Shown piece after piece: positions 23,940 to 33,600 of a stretch of DNA of 64,000 nucleotides (position 1 is the stretch's first letter; each line of letters begins with the position of its first letter). The notes below the pieces were generated by a model. It was not told the origin of the DNA and ran no database searches. It worked only from the letters and a program-made list of their open reading frames with translations. The position numbers and the translations under genes were made by a program. Source of the DNA: Halichoerus grypus (Eukaryota; Chordata; Mammalia; Carnivora; Phocidae); contig NC_135720.1 in NCBI RefSeq assembly GCF_964656455.1, positions 102,374,696 through 102,438,695 of the forward strand, read 5' to 3'.

Positions 23940-23978
23940 AAGAAGGTGGCGGCGGCAGCGGGGCTGTGCTGTACTTAC

Positions 23979-24070
23979 CTTTATCAAACTTCAGGGGGCG
24001 GACTCTGACCAAGAAATAATCCTGGACAAATGGCTCAAAGCTTAAATACACCTGACATGCACTCTGGAAT
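23979..24070 (-). other. Exon-like open segment with splice sites, minus strand, gene unknown
   Basis: On the minus strand a pyrimidine-rich tract ending TTCCCCCTAG (just right of 24070) precedes 92 nt with a single open frame, followed by the donor GTAAGT (complement of 23973-23978). The frame starts after one base, reads FQSACQVYLSFEPFVQDYFL and ends KFDK plus one base. The two other frames contain stops. The segment is antisense to ADGRF1, 7 kb past its stop, and is not part of the flanking L1 copies. I do not recognise the protein. It could be an exon of an unannotated gene, a relic exon of a lost gene, or chance. Confidence 0.45.
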
Positions 24071-24266
24071 CTAGGGGGAATAAAAGACATTTTAATCCAA
24101 CTACTCTAATTAGGAACAATTTACAGTGTTTCTGCTGTGTTTTGAACAGTAAAAGAGATTAGGCAGCTAAGAACATAATAGCTCTGTTTTGAGATGGCAA
24201 ACAATACCTCCATTTTCTGGGTTTATGCCCAAGGGTGCTGGTGAATAGTGAAGGCTGCCTGCTTCT

Positions 24267-26528
24267 TTTTTTTTTTTTTTTAATTTTTTTATTGTTATGT
24301 TAATCCCCATACATTACATCATTAGTTTTAGATGTAGTGTTCCATGATTCATTGTTTGTGCGTTAACACCCAGTGCTCCATGCAGAACGTGCCCTCTTTA
24401 ATACCCATCACCAGGCTAACCCATCCTCCCACCCCCATCCCCTCTAGAACCCTCAGTTTGTTTTTCAGAGTCCATCGTGTCTCATGGTTTGTCTCTCCCT
24501 CCGATTTCCCCCCCTTCATTCTTCCCCTCCTGCTATCTTCTTCTTTTTTTTTTCTTAACATATATTGCATTATTTGTTTCAGATGTACAGATCTGAGATT
24601 CAACAGTCTTGCACAATTCACAGCACTTACCAGAGCACATACCCTCCCCAGTGTCTATCACCCAGTCACCCCATCCCTCCCACCCCACCCCCCACTCCAG
24701 CAACCCTCAGTTTCCTGAGATTAAGAATTCCTCATATCAGTGAGGTCATATGATACATGTCTTTCTCTGTTTGACTTATTTCGCTCAGCATAATACCCTC
24801 CAGTTCCATCCACATCATTGCAAATGGCAAGATCTCGTTCCTTTTGATGGCTGCATAATATTCCATTGTATATATATATATACCACATCTTCTTTATCCA
24901 TTCATCTGTCGATGGACATCTTGGCTCTTTCCACAGTTTGGCTATTGTGGACATTGCTGCTATAAACATCGGGGTGCACGTACCCTTTTGGATCCCTACT
25001 TTTGTATCTTTGGGGTAAATACCCAGTAGTGCAATTGCTGGATGGTATGGTAGCTCTATTTTCAACTTTTTGAGGAACCTCCATACTGTTTTGCAGAGTG
25101 GCTGCACCAGCTTGCATTCCCACCAACAGTGTAGGAGGGTTCCCCTTTCTCCGCATCCCCGCCAACATCTGTCATTTCCTAACTTGCTAATTTTAGCCAT
25201 TCTGACTGGTGTGAAGTGGTATCTCATTGAGGTTTTGATTTGGATTTCCCTGATGCCGAGCAATGTTGAGCACTTTTTCATGTGTCTGTTGGCCATTTGG
25301 ATGTCTTCTTTGGAAAAATGTCTGTTCATGTCTTCTGCCCATTTCTTGATTGGATTATTTGCTCTTTGGGTGTTGAGTTTGATAAGTTCTTTATAGATTT
25401 TGGATACTAGCCCTTTATCTGATACGTCATTTGCAAATATCTTCTCCCATTCTGTCGGTTGTCTTTTGGTTTTGTTGACTGTTTCCTTTGCTTTGCAAAA
25501 GCTTTTTATCTTGATGAATTCCCAATAGTTCATTTTTGCCCTTGCTTCCCTTGCCTTTGGCGATGTTTCTAGGAAGAAGCTGCTGCGGCTGAGGTCGAAG
25601 AGGTTGCTGCCTGTGTTCTCCTTTAGGATTTTGATGGACTCCTGTCTCACATTGAGGTCTTTCAACCATTTGGAGTCTATTTTTGTGTGTGGTGTAAGGA
25701 AATGGTCCAGTTTCATTCTTCTGCATGTGGCTATCCAATTTTCCCAACACCATTTGTTAAAGAGACTGTCTTTCTTCCATTGGACATTCTTTCCTGCTTT
25801 GTCAAAGATTAGTTGACGATAGAGTTGAGGGTCCATTTCTGGGCTCTCTATTCTGGTCCATTGATCTATGTGTCTGTTTTTGTGCCAGTACCATACTGTC
25901 TTGATGATGACAGCTTTGTAGTAGAGCTGGAAGTCCGGAATTGTGATGCCGCCAGCTTTGCTTTTCTTTTTCAACATTCCTCTGGCTATTCGGGGTCTTT
26001 TCTGGTTCCATACAAATTTTAGGATTATTTGTTCATTTCTTTGAAAAAAGTGGATGGTATTTTGATGGGGATTGCATTGAATGTGTAGATTGCTCTAGGT
26101 AGCATTGACATCTTCACAATATTTGTTCTTCCAATCCATGAGCATGGAACGTTTTTCCATTTCTTTGTGTCTTCCTCAATTTCTTTCATGAGTATTTTAT
26201 AGTTTTCTGAGTACAGATCCTTTGCCTCTTTGGTTAGATTTATTCCTAGGTATCTTATGGTTTTGGGTGCAATTGTAAATGGGATCGACTCCTTAATTTC
26301 TCTTTCTTCTGTCTTGTTGGTGGTGTATAGGAATGCCACTGACTTCTGTGCATTGATTTTATATCCTGCCACTTTACTGAATTCCTGTATGAGTTCTAGC
26401 AGTTTTGGGGTGGAGTCTTTGGGGTTTTCCACATTAAGTATCATATCAGCTGCAAAGAGTGAGAGTTTGACTTCTTCTTTGCGATTTGGATGCCTTTTCT
26501 TTTTGTTGTCTGATTGCTGTGGCTAGGA
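24267..26528 (-). mobile_element. LINE-1, 5'-truncated, about 2.26 kb, minus strand
   Basis: It comprises poly(T), the caniform L1 3' UTR (24280-24720) and the 3' half of ORF2 up to 26528. A perfect 17-bp duplication GAAGGCTGCCTGCTTCT flanks it at 24250-24266 and 26529-26545. The reconstructed empty site GCTTCT/AAGCC fits the L1 endonuclease consensus. The intact duplication and long open frames show a fairly recent insertion. Confidence 0.97.
24721..26444 (-). pseudogene. LINE-1 ORF2 C-terminal part, frameshifted
   Basis: Two open frames carry the C-terminal half of L1 ORF2p: 26444-26025 (end of the reverse transcriptase, with [13 protein letters not shown]) and 25977-24721 (418 codons, from [16 protein letters not shown] through the cysteine-rich C-terminus [18 protein letters not shown]). 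They are in different frames; a small deletion near 26020, in an AACAAA-type repeat just after KEMNK, separates them. The endonuclease domain and the catalytic part of the reverse transcriptase are absent through 5' truncation, so the copy cannot move by itself. Confidence 0.93.
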
Positions 26529-26545
26529 GAAGGCTGCCTGCTTCT

Positions 26546-28364
26546 AAGCCAAGCAGGAATTAGCCATGGCTGGCTCGAGATTTCCACCTGATAGAAAGGC
26601 AGTATTTTATTTAAATTTGGGCTGCATCCATGGGATATCTTTAGGTGCTTTGGGCAAATACAGAGTTAATTCAAGCACATGGTACAAAATAGATTGGGAA
26701 TGTTCTGGATTTTTTGGATTCATCTCTTCCTTTGGGAGGAAGCAGTTTAGCAAATTTTATCATTTTGTCAGATATGAGCCACACACTCCGTGACTGAGCT
26801 ATCCACTCTTTACAGATTCCATTTTGTACCCAACGTCCTAGGGGCAGAGGGAACAAAATAACACAAACATCAAACTGACTGTATTTAGAGCCGGGATTTA
26901 CTAGGCCCTCAAAGCTTCCTCAGGAAGGATCAGGCGGCTTGCAGGGCACTCCTCAGCCCTCACCTTACTGATAGTGCTCGCCTTAGCACTCAGCTTGTTA
27001 TGAAGAAAGGGTGGAAGAGGGAGAAGAAACTAGCAAGCCTTCGATATCCAGTTTCTGTGCTAGACTCAGCATAGATGACCTCCTTTGATCCTCAAAACAA
27101 CACAGTAAGTTATATATCATTTCCCCCTCTGTAGAAGGAAGTGGGGGCTCAGGGTCTGGGTGACCTACCTGTGGTGAGAACGAACACGGAGGGAGGAGAA
27201 TCTGCTCCAAGGTGCCCTACTCTGCCTCACTTCCCTTGTTCAGAAAGCCTCCCGGCCTCCGTCCACACAAGCAGCAATGGCACCTGATACTTTATGAACA
27301 GAGATTTACCCCTTTGGGATAAATATTGGGCCCCTGAGGCCGTCTTTTAGAAGGATACCATGGTACCAAGATACCATGATGTTGTTTATCCAGAAACTTT
27401 AGTCCAGATTCTTCTGATCACTTGAGCAAGGTTGGAGGAAGGGCTGGGACTTGAGAAACAACCAAAACCATAAGCGATGGGGGAAGAGTCCCCTGTTCAC
27501 AGATGACAACGAATTTTCCCAGAATGGGTCTACATTTCACCTGGCTTGATCCCAACCAACGGGGCTAGTTACATTTCCTTGATGGCGTCCTGGGTCGGAT
27601 GTGGAGGGTTGTCTCTGGGAAGGAGTCCTTATGAGGGTTAGCCTCCAGATGCCTCAGGCATTTCTCTGAGCTTCAGTTTCCCATCAGTAAAACCACAGAG
27701 CTGCATTCATTAGATAAGCTTAGACAACCCTGCCAGTCCTGCCTTTCTCTGATTCTGTGTCTCTTCACAAGTCACAGGCTGAGAGAAGAGAAATTTATCA
27801 CCAAAGAGTACCAGTCCAAGTGGGTTTGGCAGGATCTTATCTAGCTGGGTAGGAATCATAGATAAAGCATTGCCAACAGCTACATTTATGCCAACCAGAT
27901 GGGAGGCAACACCCCTTTGGAATTCTGACCTGATGCTTGAAACCAGAGCAGAGGAGCACCCCAGTGTGATGTGTTGCCAAGTGACACATTGCTTTTGTGG
28001 ATAAGGTTTCCTGGTTCTTAGATGTCAGCCATGTCCCCCAACAGGGTAGGAGCAAGGCAGCTGTGAATTCCATGACATTGTGCTGCTGGGCACTGCCAAG
28101 GACAAATCTTTGAGGCATGAGAGCTTCGCTGGCCCTGGTGATAATATGGGTTTGTTTTCCTGAAGTTGCCTGGGTCTGGGAGCCAGCCCCACCTGTCCTC
28201 TGCTTCACCTGACTGGGGAGACTGTTACATGGCCTCCCTCCCCATCAATTTTAAAAAGGAATAAAAACGAAGTCGCATTTATGAAATCATTTCCAGAATT
28301 TATGTTGACAATTGTTTACACATCAAAGTCTGCCATGACATGAAGTGCCCAAGCCCTGCTTTCT
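26546..28364. other. Intergenic, MIR relic only
   Basis: A minus-strand MIR is likely at about 27060-27190 ('gatcctcaaaacaacacagtaagttatatatcatttccccctctgtagaag'). Otherwise I see only short open frames (a 123-codon minus frame at 27837-28208 has no domain). Confidence 0.5.
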
Positions 28365-28560
28365 CTCAGACCAGAGCAATGATTCTCCAAGCATATCTCC
28401 AACCAGCAGCATCAGCATGACCAGGAACTTGTTAGAAATGTCAATTGTTGAACCCACCCCAGACCTCCTAAAGCAGAAACTCTGGAGTGGGGCCCAGGGA
28501 CTTATGTTTTAACAAGCCCTGCAGGTGACTCTGATGCACACTCAGATTTGGGAACCACTA
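28365..28560 (+). repeat. MER5A-like hAT-Charlie DNA transposon
   Basis: 'accagcagcatcagcatgaccaggaacttgttagaaatg', 'cagaaactctggagtggggcccagg', 'ttttaacaagccctgcaggtgactctgatgcacactcag', 'gggaaccact' follow the MER5A consensus nearly throughout. Confidence 0.9.
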
Positions 28561-28769
28561 ACTTCGAGGACTCAGAGAGGAAATGTTCCAGATTGAGGCT
28601 GGAGATTAGCATTCCCAGGCTCTGGAACCTCCCCTTATGTGGGAGTGTAGGTCATGAGAATGAGGATTTTTTTCAATTTTATTTTCTATTGCCAACACTT
28701 CTGAGCAGAGAAGTGTTTAATGCTGGATGGCGGGATTCTGGATAATGTAATATAACTGTTAAGAAAGAA

Positions 28770-28885
28770 AGGGTTTGAGATCTGGCTCTAACACTTACTA
28801 ATTGTATTAACTTGTTACATTCTTAAACCTGTTATTTCATCTGAAAGCAAAGGTAATAACTCCATGTAAAGTTAATGCTGGGAGC
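28770..28885 (+). repeat. MIR SINE
   Basis: 'gagatctggctctaacacttactaattgtattaacttgttacattcttaaacc' follows MIR order. Confidence 0.65.
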
Positions 28886-28912
28886 ACATGAGAAAAGCTG
28901 AAAATTCGTGTC

Positions 28913-29128
28913 TTTTTTTTTTTTTTTTTTAAGGTTTATTTATTTGAGAGCAAGAGAGATAGAGGGTGCGTGCACAAGTCGGGGGAGGGGCAGAGGGAGA
29001 GAACCTCCAAGCAGACTCCTAGCTGAGCGCAAAGCCGGAGGCGGGGCCTGATCCCACAACCCATGAGATCATGACCTGAGCTGAAACCAAGAGTCAGAGG
29101 CTCATGGGATTGAACCACCCAGGAGCCC
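28913..29128 (-). repeat. CAN-SINE, minus strand
   Basis: T17 then 'aaggtttatttatttgagag', GA-rich middle, 'gagatcatgacctgagctgaaacc', and head complement 'gaaccacccaggagccc'. No convincing target duplication. Confidence 0.9.
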
Positions 29129-29269
29129 AGACAAGATGAAAGTTTTTAGCATACTGCCTGGTATTTGCTAAACATCCAACAAATGGTGGCTATTAATGGC
29201 ATTTATAATGCTAATGTTAATAATGAAGCATGGATTCCATATGACATTGTTATTGCATCAAAACAGTGC

Positions 29270-29460
29270 ACTGGGAAGAAAGATGCACTCTTCAAGAACC
29301 ATAGACAAAGCTTCAGATCTCAGTTCTGCTACTGACCACCTAAGACAGGTTATCTTATCTCTCTTTATTTGTAAAATGGGGAAGATCCAGGGTCACTGGA
29401 AGGCTCAAATGAAGTCCATAAAGCAGCTTGTTTAGTGCCGCACACTATAGGTGTTAAATT
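29270..29460 (+). repeat. MIR SINE
   Basis: 'cagatctcagttctgctactgaccacctaagacaggttatcttatctc', 'tttgtaaaatggggaagatcc', 'aaatgaagtccataaagcagc' match MIR layout. Confidence 0.7.
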
Positions 29461-29591
29461 TTCTTTTTCCTTCCTTCCCCAAATTTTAAGAGTATGAAGA
29501 TCACTGTGCCAGGGATTTAATCAAGCTAAATATTTGAATTGGGACATTCTATCAGGATGGTATAGAAAATACTTGTTTAAAAGGGAGGGGA

Positions 29592-29779
29592 GGCCATCTG
29601 AAGTGTCTGCCTTAGGCTGGCTCAGGTCATGATCTCAGGGTCCTGGGATGGAGCCCGGCATTGGGCTCCCTGCTCAGCGGGAGGCCTGCTTCTCCCTCTG
29701 CCTGCCACTCCCCCTGTTTGTGCTCTCTCTCTCTCTCTCTCTCTCTCTGTCAAATAAATAAATAAAATCTTTAAAAATA
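29592..29779 (+). repeat. CAN-SINE, plus strand, head damaged
   Basis: The 5' end lacks the usual 'ggcgcctgggtgg' but continues 'ctgccttaggctggctcaggtcatgatctc' to a (CT)n run and AAATAAATAAAATC tail. A perfect 14-bp duplication TAAAAGGGAGGGGA at 29578-29591 and 29780-29793 shows the copy inserted with this 5' end. Confidence 0.93.
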
Positions 29780-30424
29780 TAAAAGGGAGGGGAAAGACCA
29801 GAGGAGGCCATGAAGGAGAGGGACCCATTATGTGTATTTCTTTTTCTTATTCATTATCCTATAGAAAAATTTAATGACCCTTGATTTGTCGAAAGAAAAA
29901 ATCCCTAGGCAAAAGAAAGCTTTTAAAAAGAAGAATCCCAAACAGTTACAAACCAGAAGAAAGTTCTAATGATTTTATTTTGCTAACATAAAACAGACTT
30001 CAAAAGTGTATCAAAGAGCATTACTATAACTTCTAGTTAAGATTCCGAATGTGCGGTGCTCTCAGTTTCCTAAATTACAAGATCTTTCTAGCTCATCTCT
30101 CCCTCTGCCTTTTGTTTTCTACTTTAAGGAAGACCAACCAGCAGCCTCAGATATCTTTTTCTGGGCTCTCTTGTTTTCTACCCATCCCCACCCCCGCTAA
30201 AAGTGTGCATTGTCCTCACCCTGGCATGGTAGGTGCTGGGAAGGGTTTTGTAGCCAGTAATAACACACTTGATTGAGTGTTGAAATGAACCAAACTTTAC
30301 ATTCCAAGTATAAGCATGAGATGTATGGGAGGTGTGACTATGAGGTAGTGAAATTGGCTCTTTGTTCCCCAAAAAGGAATTTTAACTTGTATTTATTTGT
30401 TCAGTTGAGGACGTTTAGTATGGT

Positions 30425-30645
30425 GGCCAGAAGTCCAGAATCTGGACTCCACATTTGCACTAAATTCTACTCAGCAACGTGTGCCTGGCAAGTGATTCAG
30501 CTCCTCCAAGGCCTCAGTTTCCTCAATGGTGAAATTGAGGCGGTGATGTTACCTGCCCACAGGGTAATTAAGAAAATTAAATAAAATAGTGCATGTAGCA
30601 AAATTCATGGAACATAGTATGTGTTCAGTATATGTTAACTCTTCT
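30425..30645 (+). repeat. MIR SINE
   Basis: 'cagaatctggactccacatttgc', 'gtgattcagctcctccaaggcctcagtttcctcaatgg', 'gggtaattaagaaaattaaataaaatagtgcatg', 'acatagtatgtgttcag' follow the MIR consensus. Confidence 0.8.
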
Positions 30646-33600
30646 TACTTTTAGCTTTTATTTTATTATAAATATAAAACGTATATGAGATAGAAAGTAA
30701 AAAATCCTTTCCTTATTATACTTTTGCCCCCCCCGCCAAGTCCCCCATCCTTTCAAGAAAGAATCATTGTTAAAGATTTGGGATATATTTTTTAAGACTA
30801 ACCTTGCCCACAAATGGGACCCACTGTATATATTCTCCCTTGTAAGCTTACATTTAATGTTTATTTCAAAAATTCACATGAAGGAAGTTTGGAAATTTTC
30901 TATGAGATTGAACTAGATATGAAATACAGAGGGAATAGATCTTATAAGTTTAGAATTTTAGAGTTATACCTAATTTTCAAAATAAAAACTGCCTTGTTTT
31001 ATATGGCTACTTATATCCATAAAAATTGTCTGGATGACTTTTATTTTCTCAAAAACTTCACACCCCTCTCAAAGCTGCTGATTTTGTCATCATAGCAGAT
31101 ATTCAGAAGATTGTGATGCTGACCCTGAAGATAACTCCAACAGAAGTGTCAACTCCACATACACACACACCCTCTTCCTCCTCCCATCTCCATGCCAGCC
31201 CAGTAGTGCAATGAAGTCCCAATTCACTATATTAACTCTGGGATTCCCCCTCCAGCGCAGCTGATAAACCAGTTTCACATGTAAAAAAACATAGCAGACA
31301 TAGATGTGGGCAATGAGCAACTTTGATCAAGATCTGACATCATCCGCACCTTGGCAGGGGCCAGCAACTTTTACTGCCAAGAGGTGAGACTTCATTACTG
31401 AATTCCAGCTTTTTCTCTGCAAATGCTTCTTCTGGATAAAGTACAGTATTCGTGTGCTCAGTTATCTTATGACATTTCCAGGAGGAGGTAGTGGAAACAG
31501 GGAATCCAGGATAAGGCGCACATGGGCACACACACACATGCACACACCCCACTTTAAGATATAGCTCTGCCTCCTGGTTGGACATGTGCCTAGGTACAGG
31601 TAGATTTTCCTTGTGCCACTACTGACTGGATGTTCACGGTTATCATCTCCACCTTGTCCAGAAAGAGTCCACTCAAATCAACTTACTAAAGATCAGCACC
31701 ATTTAGACTCAGTAAGCCTTCTATTGCAAATCTTCTGCGTCCCATTTACATGACTCAGCACGAGATTCTTTACACAGAGAATGCGACTTAATTATAATTA
31801 TCCTCTCAGTTCTATGGATGAGGAAACAGAGACCAAGTTTACCTAGAAAGTAACAAAAGTGAGATTTAAGCTCAGAAACTCTCTCACTCCAAAACCCTTG
31901 TTCTTTCTGCTCCCAAACTACTCAAGATCCAAGAATCACTGAAACACTGGTAAGAGAGAGATTACTGAGATGCCTTCTGATATCTATCACCTTATTCTAC
32001 TTTGGTTAATGTCTTTCTGTCAACTGTTGATTTAGCCCTAGCAAGAAATGTCATCATTTAACCACTAAAACACTAACCACAGAATTCATAGTTGGTGGTC
32101 TTCTGTTGGGTCTACCTACATCCTTCACGGATGTGTAGCCACGCCAGACATCACAGGCTCCAATTTTGGCTTCCCCAACCTTACCTCCCACAATCCATGG
32201 ACAGACAAGAACATCAAGAAGGTTGAATGTCCTCTGAGGAGCGTGAGGTCACACTCGCAGGAAGCCAGGCTTCCAGGCTGAATTTCCTGAATAGGAAGAT
32301 AACTATGGTTCTTTCCTCTCCCAGTGGAGGAGTCAAAAGGCGGGTCACTGAGAAGCCCTAGGAAATACTCCATCTTCATTCTCTGCCCTTCTCCTTGGAT
32401 CCTGGGCACAGGGGAGACCTGCCAGCAAACAAAGGAAAAACAAACACATATGTGAAAATCCTTTTTTGGGTGTTGGAAAGCATGAAGCCATGAGCGGGAG
32501 AAAAAAAGCCAAAAGAGGGAGAGAAAAATGATTTATATTCCTACTGCTGCTGAGAGTATGTTGTGGAGAAATCATAAAAGGTTTCATATTCCTAGAAGAA
32601 AACAAAGTGCAGACATTGAAGGTTACTGTATGGAGAGCATGATCTTTTCCTGAAGGGCTTGTGAGACCACAGAAGAAGAAAGAGATGCATACTGGGGAGT
32701 CTCTTTATTTCCTCCTATGTGTCAGAAGTAAAAGGTCTGGTTGGAAGAAGTGGAGAGCATGAGGGTTTGAGGACAGTGTCATTTTCAGAAAACACTGAAA
32801 TATCAGTTACCCTTAGTTTTAGGATAAGGAATAAAACATGGTCTCTTTTTTATTTTCATCTTATGAATTGACATATCAACTCATTCCATGTTTTCTTAGT
32901 TGGGGCATTTCTTCCTTCTGAATATATTCCGTAAATCTTAGGACAGATCCTTTCTTTGTGTTTAGTTGAAGCTAAACTGGGAACTTGACTAGATTTGAAG
33001 CCATTATGCACAATAAACTCTACCACACATACTCAGTCCTCAGAGTGCACACATGACGCAGGAAAAATAAATAACTGACTCGTTTGTAAAGGGCTGAACA
33101 CTTTTGTGACCTTTATTAACACTGGTAGTCATGCAAACTTTGGAATGAGCAATCAAACTTCATTCTTCTGGGCCTGGGTATGGAGTAGGTCAGCTTAGAA
33201 AAGGACATTTACTTTCATGCACTTCTGAAGGGAAGAGAAAGAACATTCTTTGAGGGTTTTTTTTTTTTTTTTAACCTTTACTCTAATGGAGAAATGGTCT
33301 GTGTTTTTAGCAAACACTACTGAGACCAGTCCATTCAGGAAAACAAACATAGCACTCACTCTGCAGGTTTCTAAAAATGGTTTTGCTTGGAAGTATACAA
33401 ACCTGAGACTCACTGTGAGCCTTTCCAAGATTCACTCATTCATCTACTCAACAAAAGTATGCTGGGCTCCTATTATGGGCCAAGCACTGTTGTAGGTATC
33501 AGGGACATAATAGTGAGCAAGATGAACAAGGCAGGTGAGGTTCCTGTCCATATGGAACCTATGTGTTGCTCACCCATCTTGTATTTCCACATGATTGCCA

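Noticed and set aside
24721..25977. 418-codon minus-strand frame as a new gene
   Set aside because: It is the C-terminal half of LINE-1 ORF2 within a 5'-truncated insertion.
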